A stretch of DNA of 64,000 bases from Shinella kummerowiae (lineage in GTDB: Bacteria > Pseudomonadota > Alphaproteobacteria > Rhizobiales > Rhizobiaceae). The stretch is from assembly GCF_009827055.1 (NCBI RefSeq), contig NZ_WUMK01000006.1, positions 186,001 through 250,000 on the forward strand, in the 5' to 3' direction. A model generated the notes under the pieces. It saw only the letters and a list, made by a program, of their open reading frames with translations. It had not been told where the DNA came from and did no database searches. Shown piece by piece: positions 47,227-57,146 of the stretch; position 1 is the stretch's first letter; each line of letters begins with the position of its first letter. A program made the position numbers and the translations under genes.

Positions 47227-48261
47227 ATGACAATGACGAACATGCCTCCGCTGGCGCTCACCATGGGCGATCCGGCGGGGATCGGACCGGATATCACGCT
47301 CGCCCTCTGGTCGAACCGTCATGCCCTCGCGCTGCCGCCCTTTCTCTACATCGGTGATGCGCAGGTGCTGCGGGAACGCGCCACGCGGCTCGGTCTTGAC
47401 ATCGCCGTTACAAGGGCTGCGCCGGAAGAGGCCGCTCGGTTGTTCCCGGACGCGCTGCCCGTCCTTTCCTGTGACTGCCCCGCGCCCGTCACGCCGGGCA
47501 CGCCGGATTCCCGCAATGCGGCGGCCATTACCGGCGCCATCGAAACGGCAGTCACCCTCACGCTCGCCGGCCGCACGGCCGCAATCGTAACCAACCCGAT
47601 CGCCAAGGCCGTGCTCTATGATGCCGGCTTCAGCTTCCCGGGCCATACGGAGTTCCTGGCGGATCTTGCGCTGAAGGCGACAGGCAAGGAAGCGCTTCCC
47701 GTCATGCTGCTTGCCGGGCCGAAGCTGCGCAGCGTGCCCGTTACCATTCACATCCCCCTGAAGGATGTGCCCACGGCTCTGACGCAAGAGCTGATCGTCG
47801 AAACCGCTGTCATCACCGAGCAGGACCTGCGCCAGCGTTTCGGCATTGCCCGCCCGCGGCTCGCCATTGCCGGCCTCAACCCGCATGCCGGCGAAACCGG
47901 GACCATCGGGCTGGAAGATGAGGCGATCGTGCGCCCTGCCGTCGAGCGGCTGAAAGCCGCCGGCATCGACGCGGTCGGCCCCCTGCCCGCCGACACGATG
48001 TTCCACGATGCCGCCCGCGCGACCTATGACGTGGCGCTCTGCATGTATCACGATCAGGCGCTGATCCCGGCCAAGGCGCTCGGCTTCGATGATTCCGTCA
48101 ATGCGACGCTGGGCCTGCCCTTCATTCGCACCTCGCCGGACCACGGTACCGCTTTCGCGATCGCCGGCAAGGGCATCGCCAAGCCCGACAGCCTTCTGGC
48201 CGCCATTCGCCTCGCGCACGCGCTTGGCATCCATGAGCGGGCAACAGGGGAACGCGTATAA
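47227..48261 (+). CDS. pdxA: 4-hydroxythreonine-4-phosphate dehydrogenase
   Basis: A 344-residue PdxA of the pyridoxal phosphate pathway, oxidising 4-phosphohydroxy-L-threonine before condensation by PdxJ. The [12 protein letters not shown] start, [19 protein letters not shown] and [11 protein letters not shown] segments carry the metal-ligand histidines, and [25 protein letters not shown] completes the set. Its stop overlaps the rsmA start by one base (TAATG), the same arrangement as in many proteobacteria. Confidence 0.96.
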   Translation: MTMTNMPPLALTMGDPAGIGPDITLALWSNRHALALPPFLYIGDAQVLRERATRLGLDIAVTRAAPEEAARLFPDALPVLSCDCPAPVTPGTPDSRNAAAITGAIETAVTLTLAGRTAAIVTNPIAKAVLYDAGFSFPGHTEFLADLALKATGKEALPVMLLAGPKLRSVPVTIHIPLKDVPTALTQELIVETAVITEQDLRQRFGIARPRLAIAGLNPHAGETGTIGLEDEAIVRPAVERLKAAGIDAVGPLPADTMFHDAARATYDVALCMYHDQALIPAKALGFDDSVNATLGLPFIRTSPDHGTAFAIAGKGIAKPDSLLAAIRLAHALGIHERATGERV

Positions 48262-49088
48262 TGGCCGCAATCGACGGGCTGCCGCCCCTGCGCGACGTCA
48301 TCCAGCGCCATGGGCTCGACGCGAAGAAGGCGCTCGGGCAGAACTTCCTGCTCGATCTCAACCTCACGCAGAAGATCGCCCGCACGGCCGGTCCCATCGA
48401 AAATCACACCGTCATCGAGGTCGGTCCAGGCCCCGGCGGCCTGACGCGCGCCATCCTGGCGCTCGGCGCCAAACGGGTGATCGCCATCGAGCGCGACGCG
48501 CGCTGCCTGCCGGCGCTTGCGGAAATCTCGGACCATTATCCCGACCGCCTGACGGTCATCGAAGGCGATGCGCTGAAGACGGATTTCGAGGCGCTGGCGC
48601 CCGGCGAACCGGTCCGCATCATTGCCAACCTGCCCTACAATGTCGGCACGCAGTTGCTGGTCAACTGGCTGCTGCCGAAGACCTGGCCGCCCTTCTGGGA
48701 CTCGCTGACGCTGATGTTCCAGCGCGAGGTGGGGCTACGCATCGTCGCAGAAGACAATGACGACCACTATGGCCGCCTCGGCGTGCTCTGTGGCTGGCGG
48801 ACAGACGCCCGCATGGCCTTCGACGTGCCGCCGCAGGCCTTCACGCCGCCGCCGAAGGTGACCTCCTCCGTCGTGCATCTGGAGCCCATCGCCAATCCGC
48901 TGGCCTGCGATGTCAGCGCGTTGGAACGCGTCACCCACGCCGCGTTCGGCCAGCGCCGCAAGATGCTGCGCCAGAGCGTGAAGTCGCTCGGCGGCGAGGC
49001 GCTGCTGGCGCGCGCCGAAATCGACCCGCAGCGGCGGGCCGAGACGTTGAGCGTGGAAGAATTCGTGCGGCTGGCGAACGCGCTCTGA
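48261..49088 (+). CDS. rsmA: 16S rRNA (adenine1518/1519-N6)-dimethyltransferase
   Basis: A 275-residue KsgA that dimethylates two adjacent adenines near the 3' end of 16S r[16 protein letters not shown] is the N-terminal hallmark, [14 protein letters not shown] the SAM loop, and [11 protein letters not shown] the catalytic N-L-P-Y/F motif. The C-terminal [13 protein letters not shown] and [16 protein letters not shown] are also conserved. It converges on gmk with 23 bases between the stops. Confidence 0.96.
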   Translation: MAAIDGLPPLRDVIQRHGLDAKKALGQNFLLDLNLTQKIARTAGPIENHTVIEVGPGPGGLTRAILALGAKRVIAIERDARCLPALAEISDHYPDRLTVIEGDALKTDFEALAPGEPVRIIANLPYNVGTQLLVNWLLPKTWPPFWDSLTLMFQREVGLRIVAEDNDDHYGRLGVLCGWRTDARMAFDVPPQAFTPPPKVTSSVVHLEPIANPLACDVSALERVTHAAFGQRRKMLRQSVKSLGGEALLARAEIDPQRRAETLSVEEFVRLANAL

Positions 49089-49111
49089 AACCGGCGTCCG
49101 CCACTCCTCAC

Positions 49112-49771
<660 letters not shown>

Positions 49772-49774
49772 GCC

Positions 49775-50662
49775 CTACTCCAGATTCTGGACCTGTTCCC
49801 TGAACTGGTCGATGACGACCTTCAGCTCGATACCTGCAGCCGTTACAGCAGCGGCGTTCGACTTGGAACAGATCGTATTCGATTCCCGGTTAAATTCCTG
49901 TGCGAGAAAATCGAGCTTGCGGCCGATCGGCCCGCCCTCGGCAATAAGGTCACGCGCGGCGGCGACATGCGCCTTCAGCCGGTCGACCTCCTCGCGCAGG
50001 TCGGCCTTGGTGGCAAGCAGCGCCGCCTCCTGATGCAGCCGGTCGCGATCGAGCGCCGTCGTGCCCTGCATGAGCACTGCCACCTGCGCGGAAAGCCGCT
50101 CGGCGATCATGGCCACGCTGCGCGAAGGATCGGCCTCCACGGTCTGGGTCAGCGCCTCGATGCGCGCAACCTGGCCCAGCAGGACCTCGGCGAGTGCGGC
50201 ACCCTCCTTGCGGCGCATGTCGGCCAGACAGCGGATCGCCTCGGCAAGACCCGCCTTGATGGCATTGTCGCGCGCCGTGCGCTCCGCTTCGCTTTCCTCC
50301 GCCTCGCGGAAATCAACGATGCCGCGGACGGCAAGCAGCGTATCGAGCTTCAGCGGCGCCGGATCCACAATACCGCTGAGCTGATCGCGCAGCGCTAGCA
50401 CGGCGGCAAGCGCACCCTGGTTCACCACGGCCTCGACCTGCGCCTCGCTGATGCTCGTCGCGAGCCCGATCTGCAGGTTGCCGCGTGAAAAGGCCTCGCC
50501 GGCAAGCCGGCGCACATCGGCCTCCAGCGCTTCAAGGCCGGGCGGGAGGCGAAGCCGGAGATCGAGGCCCTTGCCGTTGACTGAACGCAGTTCCCACGCC
50601 CAGCGGCTGCGCCCGCTCGTTCCCTCGACCCGCGCGAAGCCGGTCATCGATTGCAATGTCAT
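49775..50662 (-). CDS. YicC family endoribonuclease-type protein
   Basis: A 295-residue YicC-family protein. The start MTLQSMTGFARVEG...WELRSVNGKGLDLRLRLP and the C-terminal GGPIGRKLDFLAQEFNRESNTICSKSN are diagnostic. YicC proteins have been described as endoribonucleases, but the substrate in this organism is unknown. I chose the ATG at 50662, which gives the canonical N-terminus. Normally it follows mltG directly; here the Dlt-like operon lies between. Confidence 0.92.
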   Translation of the reverse strand: MTLQSMTGFARVEGTSGRSRWAWELRSVNGKGLDLRLRLPPGLEALEADVRRLAGEAFSRGNLQIGLATSISEAQVEAVVNQGALAAVLALRDQLSGIVDPAPLKLDTLLAVRGIVDFREAEESEAERTARDNAIKAGLAEAIRCLADMRRKEGAALAEVLLGQVARIEALTQTVEADPSRSVAMIAERLSAQVAVLMQGTTALDRDRLHQEAALLATKADLREEVDRLKAHVAAARDLIAEGGPIGRKLDFLAQEFNRESNTICSKSNAAAVTAAGIELKVVIDQFREQVQNLE

Positions 50663-50746
50663 GTCATCCTCCAGTCGGCGCCCCGCCACGGCATCAAGCA
50701 AATCGGGAGCGGGTCAGCCGGAACGCGCGATGCGCGAAGCCATCCA

Positions 50747-50768
50747 CGCAAAGTGAAACACTTTCGCG
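50747..50768. repeat. Hairpin between the carrier-protein gene and yicC
   Basis: Inverted repeat CGCAAAGTG-AAA-CACTTTcGCG with one bulged base. It lies between the Dlt-like operon and yicC. No T-run follows, so it may act as a processing or attenuation hairpin rather than a terminator. Confidence 0.45.
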
Positions 50769-50840
50769 GGGTTGGAAACGGCAAGAACCGAAGGAACGGC
50801 AGCGATCCACATCAAAGCGACAGGACCCGCCATCCCGGCC

Positions 50841-51092
50841 TCAATTCCGGGCGCGCGAAATGAGATCGGTGATGTCGGCGATCGTGTCGAGGGCGGAAAC
50901 GTCGAAGTCCGCGCTGGCGAGATCCAACGCGAAATCCTGCTCCAGCAGCATGATCATTTCAGTGGCTGCCAGCGAATCCAGCCGCCCGGTGATGAACAGG
51001 GATTCGTCATCGCGCACAGGATCGCGGTCACCGCGGGCTGCGAGCAGGCCGGTGACGGCGGTGCGAAGTCGTTCCACGGTGGAAAGGCTCAT
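50841..51092 (-). CDS. Acyl/aminoacyl carrier protein of the Dlt-like operon
   Basis: An 83-residue carrier protein. GRLDSLAATEMIMLLEQDF has the DSL signature; Ser40 is the expected phosphopantetheine site. It is not the housekeeping AcpP, which lies 6 kb away and has the classic [10 protein letters not shown] motif. The less acidic sequence and its position one base after an MBOAT-like gene and downstream of an amino-acid adenylation gene point to a DltC- or AlmF-like role: carrying an activated amino acid to the membrane. Loading by the neighbouring adenylation enzyme is inferred. Confidence 0.85.
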   Translation of the reverse strand: MSLSTVERLRTAVTGLLAARGDRDPVRDDESLFITGRLDSLAATEMIMLLEQDFALDLASADFDVSALDTIADITDLISRARN

Positions 51093-51093
51093 G

Positions 51094-52578
51094 TCAGGCT
51101 CCGAACAGGCTGAAAAGGAAGGCGAAGCGTTCGCCGATGGTGAAGGCGTCGATGGGTTCGTTGAAGATGGTGAGCAGGCAGAAGAACAGGCCGACGTGCA
51201 GGCGCGGCAGCACATCGTAGCGCAGGAAACCATCTTCCGGTTTCGGTCGGCGCTTGCGCAACTGCGACAGGATGAGCCCCGCGGCCAGCACGACACAATA
51301 AAACAGATAGCTTTCAAAGGCGCGCAGGCCCGGCAGGACCCCGTTCACAGCGAGGATGTCGATGCGGCCCATGAAATGAAAAAGCCAGTTGCCGACGCAG
51401 GCCGCGCAGAAGGTGGCGAACGCGACTCGCAGGCGCGGGTATTTCTTGAACCAGCGCAGGAAGGCCGGGTAGAAGAAGAAATCGACCAGCAGTTCCTTGA
51501 AATAGAAATAATAGCGGTTCCAGAATTCCGCCAGGCTGCGCGCGGCAAGCGGGCGCACCGTGTTGCGGGGAATGCCGTAGCCGGCAACGCGGATGAGCGC
51601 CACGACGACATGCCCCCAGGCGGCAAGGTGCAGGATATCGAGAAGATAATGCACGACCAGCGAGGCCCAGGACAGGGCAGCCGGCAGCGGCGTGCCCCTT
51701 GCCGCTGCCGCCATCGCATCGGTGAGGACCGGCAGGCCGGCCTCGGTGTGAAGAAGGCTGCGGGCCGCGGCATCGAGGCCTGCCAGCAGCGCCCCCCAGA
51801 CGATCAGCTTCAGTCCCTTGAGGCGGGTGACGGCGAGTGCCGTGTCGTCTTTCGCCTCGAATTTCGCGAGGAACCCGGCGCCCTTGCCGATCGGCAGCGT
51901 CGGTCCCTCCCAGAACGGCCGGAAGAAGGCGGCGCGGGGAAGCGGATCGGTTGTCTGCTTCACCTTCTGGTCGGCCAGCGCGTAGGCAATGCACCAGAAA
52001 CCGGAGGCAAGGGCCGCAAGGAACAACCAGACCTCGGCCGCGAACTCCACAGGCAGAAGGCCGGAGAGCGCTACCGACAGGATGGCGAAGAAGACCAGCA
52101 TCATCGTCAGGACGGGATGGCGGCCCGGCGCCGTCTCGCGAAAAGTCGATTGAAGACGGAGCGCCGCCATGCCGAAGGCTAGAAAAGCGATCCCCGCGCC
52201 GGCAATGAGAATGCGCTGGTCGATGGAGCCGACCAGATCGAGTTCCCGGCGCAGGAAGTCGCTGAGGTCCTCCGAGCGGGTTGGCCGCAGCATGATGAAA
52301 AGCAGCGTCGTGAGGCCGATGACCAGCGTGCGCCGGGCGGGCATGGCAGCACAGCCGGCAAGGCCGAGCGCGACGATCAACATGCTGCCAGGGCCGGGTC
52401 GCGTGGCACAGAAGACGAGGAAGACCGCGACGTACAGCAGCACGATGCCCTTCACGCTCGCCGCGAAGGCAATGGCGGCAGGTGCCCTGTCCATGCCAAG
52501 CCAGGCGGCGCGCAACGCGAGAGCCTGCCCGAGCAGGCCGGGATGGGCGCGATCCGGCGGCGATACGGTCTCGCTCAT
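51094..52578 (-). CDS. MBOAT-like polytopic membrane protein (DltB-like role)
   Basis: A 494-residue membrane protein with about eleven hydrophobic helices. The segment FWNRYYFYFKELLVDFFFYPAFL (from residue 352) followed by GNWLFHF with His401 has the layout of membrane-bound O-acyltransferases such as DltB and AlgI, where an FWxRW-like element precedes a membrane-embedded histidine. The primary sequence is divergent, with YY in place of the usual tryptophan-histidine pair. A cytoplasmic-looking loop at 200-255 is rich in charged residues. It overlaps the adenylation gene by four bases. Its inferred role is transfer of the carrier-bound residue across the inner membrane. Confidence 0.72.
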   Translation of the reverse strand: MSETVSPPDRAHPGLLGQALALRAAWLGMDRAPAAIAFAASVKGIVLLYVAVFLVFCATRPGPGSMLIVALGLAGCAAMPARRTLVIGLTTLLFIMLRPTRSEDLSDFLRRELDLVGSIDQRILIAGAGIAFLAFGMAALRLQSTFRETAPGRHPVLTMMLVFFAILSVALSGLLPVEFAAEVWLFLAALASGFWCIAYALADQKVKQTTDPLPRAAFFRPFWEGPTLPIGKGAGFLAKFEAKDDTALAVTRLKGLKLIVWGALLAGLDAAARSLLHTEAGLPVLTDAMAAAARGTPLPAALSWASLVVHYLLDILHLAAWGHVVVALIRVAGYGIPRNTVRPLAARSLAEFWNRYYFYFKELLVDFFFYPAFLRWFKKYPRLRVAFATFCAACVGNWLFHFMGRIDILAVNGVLPGLRAFESYLFYCVVLAAGLILSQLRKRRPKPEDGFLRYDVLPRLHVGLFFCLLTIFNEPIDAFTIGERFAFLFSLFGA

Positions 52579-54158
52579 GCCGCGTCCTCCCGCCCAATGA
52601 AGCGGCCGGCATCGAGGTCGGCGAAGAGCGCCTTGCGGTCGACCTTGCCATTGCTGTTCAGCGGCAGTGTCTCGATGAGATGGATGGCAGAGGGCACCAT
52701 GTAGGCGGGGAGTTTTGCCCGTAGCGCATCGCGGATCGCAGGCGCGTCCAGCGCCGCGCCGACGGCGAAGCCGACGATGCCGCTGGCCGAACCGGCACTC
52801 GCGGGCCAGGCGACGGCGGCGACGTGATCGGATCCGGAGGCGGTGCGCAGATGCATTTCCACCTCCTCCAGTTCGACGCGGTTGCCCATGACCTTGACCT
52901 GATTGTCGATGCGGCCGAGATGGTGGAACGTGCCGTCCTCCGCTTCCATACCGAGGTCACCGGTCAGATACCAGCGTTCGCCATCGATGCGCGGGAAACG
53001 CGCCGCGGTCAGCTCCTCCTGCCCGAAATACCCGATGGCAAGCTGCTTGCCCGAAAGCGCGATTTCACCGGCAGTGCCCGCCGCGACCGGCTTCAGCTCC
53101 GCGTCGAGGATCGCCGCGCGCATGCCGGGATAGGCGTAGCCGATCGCCACGATTTCGCGTGCAGGCGTGACGACGACGGGCTCGACGACCGGCTGGCGCA
53201 GGCAGGCGATGGTCGCTTCGGTGGGGCCATAGATGTTTTCGACGATGCTGTTGGGTGCGGCCTCCGCCCAGGCCCGTGCAGCCCCCACCGGCAAGGGTTC
53301 GCCGCAGAACATCGAGATGCGCAGGCTCGTCAGCGAGACCGGCTGGAGCGTCCGGTTCTGCCGCATCATGGCGATGACCGACGGCACGGAAAGCCAGGTC
53401 GTGATGGCCCGGTCGCGGATGAAGCGCGCCGGCGCCACCATCTGCAGCGGCGTCATCACATGCAGCGAGGCGCCTGCCTGCCAGGCGAGGAACATGTTGT
53501 GCACCGACAGGTCGAAGGTGATGTCGCAGGTTTCCGCGGCCCGGTCTTCGGGCGTGAAGCCGAACCAGGCCTGCATGACGTCAAGATAGTGGCCGACGGC
53601 GCTCGATGGCACCATGACACCCTTCGGAACGCCCGTCGTGCCGGAGGTGAATTCGATATAGGCGAGATGGTCGTCGGGAATGTCTGCCGGTTCGGTCGGT
53701 CCGCCGTCCGGCAGGGCATCGAGGCGGAAGACGGTCCGGCCGTCCAGGGCAACCGGCGGCCGGGCCTCCGCCGCAAGCAGGACCGTTGCCGGAAGCTGCG
53801 CCTCGACAGCCGGCGTCAGCATCGCCGCGCCGCGCGCATCTACGACGAGCGCATCGAGGTCGAGCGTCGCGAGAAGCTGGACGAGCCGTTCTTCCGGGAG
53901 TTTCAGATTGAGCGGGACATAGGTGCCGCCGAACCAGGCGGTGCCGAGAATGCCGGCACAGGCCGCAAGGCTGCGCGAGGCCAGGATGCCGACGCGGCCG
54001 GTGCGTCGGGCGGTCGCAAGGCAGCCGGCGATGCGGCGGGACACGTCCGCAAGTGCCGCATAGGAAAGATCCGCCCCGGCCACGGAAAGGGCGAGCGCAT
54101 CCGGACGTGCACGGCCGTTCCGGTAGACGTGGCTGGCAATGTTCAGCGCAACAGGCAT
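52575..54158 (-). CDS. Amino-acid adenylation enzyme (DltA/AlmE-like)
   Basis: A 527-residue stand-alone ANL-family adenylation domain. Core motifs in order: FTSGTTGVPKG (170-180), the amino-acid pocket segment FDLSV with Asp216 (the Asp that binds the substrate amino group in NRPS and DltA enzymes), FCGEPLP (284-290), NIYGPTEA (308-315), TGD (399-401), GRIDNQVKVMG (415-425) and NGKVDRK with Lys505. The whole resembles D-alanyl-carrier ligase more than acyl-CoA synthetases. There is no condensation or carrier domain, so it must load a separate carrier, presumably the 83-residue one. I chose the ATG at 54158; a GTG at 54188 is possible. Confidence 0.88.
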   Translation of the reverse strand: MPVALNIASHVYRNGRARPDALALSVAGADLSYAALADVSRRIAGCLATARRTGRVGILASRSLAACAGILGTAWFGGTYVPLNLKLPEERLVQLLATLDLDALVVDARGAAMLTPAVEAQLPATVLLAAEARPPVALDGRTVFRLDALPDGGPTEPADIPDDHLAYIEFTSGTTGVPKGVMVPSSAVGHYLDVMQAWFGFTPEDRAAETCDITFDLSVHNMFLAWQAGASLHVMTPLQMVAPARFIRDRAITTWLSVPSVIAMMRQNRTLQPVSLTSLRISMFCGEPLPVGAARAWAEAAPNSIVENIYGPTEATIACLRQPVVEPVVVTPAREIVAIGYAYPGMRAAILDAELKPVAAGTAGEIALSGKQLAIGYFGQEELTAARFPRIDGERWYLTGDLGMEAEDGTFHHLGRIDNQVKVMGNRVELEEVEMHLRTASGSDHVAAVAWPASAGSASGIVGFAVGAALDAPAIRDALRAKLPAYMVPSAIHLIETLPLNSNGKVDRKALFADLDAGRFIGREDAA

Positions 54159-54203
54159 CGGGTTTGTCGAACCCCGTCGATTGATCACATCTGCCGGTTG
54201 TAG

Positions 54204-54231
54204 ACCTTATTTCTTTACATTCGCCTGCCAA
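54204..54231 (-). promoter_or_regulatory. Candidate promoter of the Dlt-like operon
   Basis: On the minus strand TTGGCA, 16 bases, TAAGGT, just past the mltG terminator and about 45 bases before the chosen start. It is a moderate match. Its location suggests independent transcription of the operon. Confidence 0.35.
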
Positions 54232-54301
54232 AACACCTGAAATCCAGCCCTGTACGGCGCCCGCGTCGCATCAGGCTTTCCAACTCTTTAACGCTGCCGA
54301 A

Positions 54302-54336
54302 AACGAAACGGCCCCGGCGGATTTCGCCGGGGCCGT
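54302..54336 (-). terminator. Intrinsic terminator of mltG
   Basis: Perfect 12-bp stem ACGGCCCCGGCG/CGCCGGGGCCGT with a 5-base loop. On the minus strand the hairpin is followed by TTCGTTTT. It insulates the Dlt-like operon from the fab-mltG block. Confidence 0.9.
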
Positions 54337-54372
54337 CTGGAGCATTCCTGGAATGGCGGTCAGCCGTGGCTG

Positions 54373-55554
54373 CTACTGCGAACCGGCGGCACCCGCCTCC
54401 TTCGCAGCCTCGGCAGCCTTCTCCGCTTCCAGCTTGCGCCAGCGGCGGACGTTCTGGTTGTGCTCGTCGAGCGTCTCGGCGAAGACGTGGCCACCGGTGC
54501 CGTCCGCGACGAAGTAGAGATCGGTCGTGCGCGACGGATTTGCGACGGCTTCGAGTGCTGCGCGGCCTGGATTGGCGATCGGCGTGGGCGGCAGGCCCTT
54601 GATGACATAGGTGTTGAAGGGCGTCTGCTTTTCGAGGTCCGACTGGTAGATCGGCCGGTCGGCCGGTTTGCCGTCGCCACCGAAGATGCCGTAGATGATC
54701 GTCGGGTCGGACTGCAGGCGCATGCCCTTGTCGAGGCGGTTCAGGAAGACCGAAGCGACACGCGAGCGCTCGTCGGCCCTGCCCGTCTCCTTCTCGACGA
54801 TCGAGGCGAGCGTCACGAATTCCTCGCGGGTGGCGATCGGCAGGTCATCGTCGCGCCGCTCCCAGATCTGGTCGATCAGCGCCTTTTGCGCATCCTGCAT
54901 CTGATGCAGGATATCGGTACGCTTGGTGCCGCGCGAGAACTTGTAGGTATCGGGCATCAAGGTGCCCTCCACCGGCAGGTCGCCCGGCAGGTCGCCTTCA
55001 AGAACCGGATCGTCCTTGAGGCGCTTGAAGATCTGCTTGACGGTCAGGCCTTCGGGCACGGAGACGCTGTAGAGGATCGACTTGCCGGACTTCAGCAGCT
55101 CCACGATGTCGCGCATCGTCGCGCCGGCCTTGATCTCGTATTCGCCGGCCTTCAGCGTCTGGCCGTCGAGATAGACGCGCGACAGCACGCGGAAGACGCG
55201 GCTGTCGGTAATGATGTTGTTGCGCTCCAGATTGGCCGCGATCTCGTTGGTGCCGGCACCGGCGCGCACGATGAAGTTCGTATTGGCCGTCAATGGCCCC
55301 TGCTCTTCGTAGCTCTTGACGCCGTAATAGAAGATGCCGATGCCGATAATCGTCGCAAAGACCACCACGGTCATGACGAAGTTCAGGAAGATGACGAGCT
55401 GGCTGCGCGCCTTGCGCGAGCGGCGGCGGCTCGGCGGCTGCGGCACCTGTTCCGGCCGGAGGGCCTCGTTGGCGGACTTGGGGATGATGCGCGGCTGGCC
55501 GGTTGTCTCACCGCGGCCAAACTGCGTCTCGCCGGAATCGTTCGTGTCGCTCAC
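54373..55554 (-). CDS. mltG: Endolytic murein transglycosylase MltG
   Basis: A 393-residue inner-membrane protein: cytoplasmic basic N-terminus, one transmembrane helix (VIFLNFVMTVVVFATIIGIGIFYYGV, near residues 52-77), then a LysM-like region (IVRAGAGTNEIAANLERNNII) and the YceG catalytic domain. The catalytic glutamate lies in TLASIVEKETGRADERSRVASVFLNRL, followed by LQSDPTIIYG. MltG cuts nascent glycan strands to set their length. It is 222 bases downstream of fabF and ends at a strong terminator. Confidence 0.94.
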   Translation of the reverse strand: MSDTNDSGETQFGRGETTGQPRIIPKSANEALRPEQVPQPPSRRRSRKARSQLVIFLNFVMTVVVFATIIGIGIFYYGVKSYEEQGPLTANTNFIVRAGAGTNEIAANLERNNIITDSRVFRVLSRVYLDGQTLKAGEYEIKAGATMRDIVELLKSGKSILYSVSVPEGLTVKQIFKRLKDDPVLEGDLPGDLPVEGTLMPDTYKFSRGTKRTDILHQMQDAQKALIDQIWERRDDDLPIATREEFVTLASIVEKETGRADERSRVASVFLNRLDKGMRLQSDPTIIYGIFGGDGKPADRPIYQSDLEKQTPFNTYVIKGLPPTPIANPGRAALEAVANPSRTTDLYFVADGTGGHVFAETLDEHNQNVRRWRKLEAEKAAEAAKEAGAAGSQ

Positions 55555-55776
55555 GGACTGTCCTCATCATGTTCGGGCATCGCCCCTGCATAACGCGTTA
55601 AATCGACACCGGTTTAACGAATTGCGCAGAAATTTAAAATGTGACAGCGGACCTTGCGCGTCCCGAATAACGCGGCGCTGTCGTCGTCTCTCAGCAGAGC
55701 AATGCGGCAAAAGCAGGATGAACCCGCTCTTCTCGTTCGGGTGTGCGGCGCGCCGGGGCCGAAGCCCCGGACCGGG

Positions 55777-57036
55777 TCAGGCGTAGCGCTTCAGAACCAG
55801 CGATGCGTTCGTTCCGCCGAAGCCGAACGAATTGGACAACACCACGTTGATGTCGCGCTTGCGGGCCTTGTGGGGCACCAGGTCGATCGCCGTTTCGACA
55901 TCGGGATTGTCGAGGTTCAGCGTCGGCGGAGCGATATTGTCACGGATCGCCAAGGTCGCGAAGATCGCCTCGACCGCGCCGGCGGCACCAAGCAGGTGGC
56001 CGATCGCCGATTTGGTGGACGACATGGAAATGCGCGAAGCCGCATCGCCGACCAGGCGTTCCACCGCACCCAGCTCGATCGTATCGGCCATGGTGGAGGT
56101 GCCGTGCGCATTGATGTAATCGAGCTCGCTGGCCGGAATGCCGGCGCGCTTCAGCGCCATCTGCATGCAGCGATAGGCGCCATCGCCATCCTCGGACGGT
56201 GCCGTGATGTGGTACGCGTCGCCGGAAAGGCCGTAGCCGACAACTTCGGCGTAAATCTTTGCGCCGCGCGCCTTGGCGTGCTCCAGTTCTTCCAGGATCA
56301 CGATGCCGGCGCCCTCGCCCATGACGAAACCGTCGCGGTCGCGGTCATAGGGACGCGAGGCGGCGGTGGGGTCGTCATTGCGGTCGGTCGACAGCGCCTT
56401 GCAGGCGGAAAAACCAGCGAGCGCGATGCGGCAGATCGGCGATTCGGCGCCGCCGGCCACCATGACGTCGGCATCACCCAGCGCGATCAGGCGGCTGGCA
56501 TCGCCAATGGCGTGCGCGCCCGTCGAGCAGGCCGTGACGACCGAATGGTTGGGTCCGCGCAGCTTGTGCTTGATCGACACATGGCCGGAGGCCAGGTTGA
56601 TCAGGCGGCCGGGAATAAAAAAGGGCGAAACGCGGCGGGGGCCCTTGTCGCGCAGCGTATAGCCGGCTTCGACGATGCCATCGAGACCGCCGATGCCGGA
56701 GCCGATAAGCACGCCGGTCGCGATCTGGTCTTCGTCGGTCTTGGGATGCCAGCCGGCATCGGCGAGCGCCATGTCGGCAGCGGCCACCGCATAAACGATG
56801 AACGGATCGACCTTGCGCTGTTCCTTGGGCTCCATCCACTGGTCGGGATTGTAGGTGCCGTCGGAACCGTCGCCGAGCGGAATGGAGCAGGCAATCTTTG
56901 CGGGGAGATCTTCGACCTCGAAGGTGGTGACCCTGGCGGCGCCGCTGCGGCCTTCGAGAAGCCGGCTCCAGGTCACTTCGGTGCCACAGCCAAGCGGTGA
57001 TACCATGCCGGTACCAGTGATAACGACACGCCTCAT
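55777..57036 (-). CDS. fabF: 3-oxoacyl-ACP synthase II (KAS II)
   Basis: A 419-residue condensing enzyme. The catalytic Cys170 is in VTACSTGAHAIGDA, and the two histidines are in NAHGTSTMADTIE and SAIGHLLGAAGAVEA, giving the Cys-His-His triad of KAS I/II. KAS II elongates acyl-ACP and controls the C16 to C18 step. It is 110 bases downstream of acpP, on the same strand. MRRVVITGTGMVSPLG is the usual start. Confidence 0.97.
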   Translation of the reverse strand: MRRVVITGTGMVSPLGCGTEVTWSRLLEGRSGAARVTTFEVEDLPAKIACSIPLGDGSDGTYNPDQWMEPKEQRKVDPFIVYAVAAADMALADAGWHPKTDEDQIATGVLIGSGIGGLDGIVEAGYTLRDKGPRRVSPFFIPGRLINLASGHVSIKHKLRGPNHSVVTACSTGAHAIGDASRLIALGDADVMVAGGAESPICRIALAGFSACKALSTDRNDDPTAASRPYDRDRDGFVMGEGAGIVILEELEHAKARGAKIYAEVVGYGLSGDAYHITAPSEDGDGAYRCMQMALKRAGIPASELDYINAHGTSTMADTIELGAVERLVGDAASRISMSSTKSAIGHLLGAAGAVEAIFATLAIRDNIAPPTLNLDNPDVETAIDLVPHKARKRDINVVLSNSFGFGGTNASLVLKRYA

Positions 57037-57146
57037 CGTTCGTAATCCACCCTATAGAATTCTATGTCGTTTCTCCACGAGGAGATGGCCTCCTGGAGGG
57101 AGGCTGGAACGGGCCGCTCAACAGCAGCCCGTCCCGGCATCAATGA

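Noticed and set aside
52575-54188. Reading the adenylation gene as a fragment of a larger NRPS
   Set aside because: There is no condensation, carrier or thioesterase domain; the gene is full length for a stand-alone ligase and is coupled to MBOAT-like and carrier genes.
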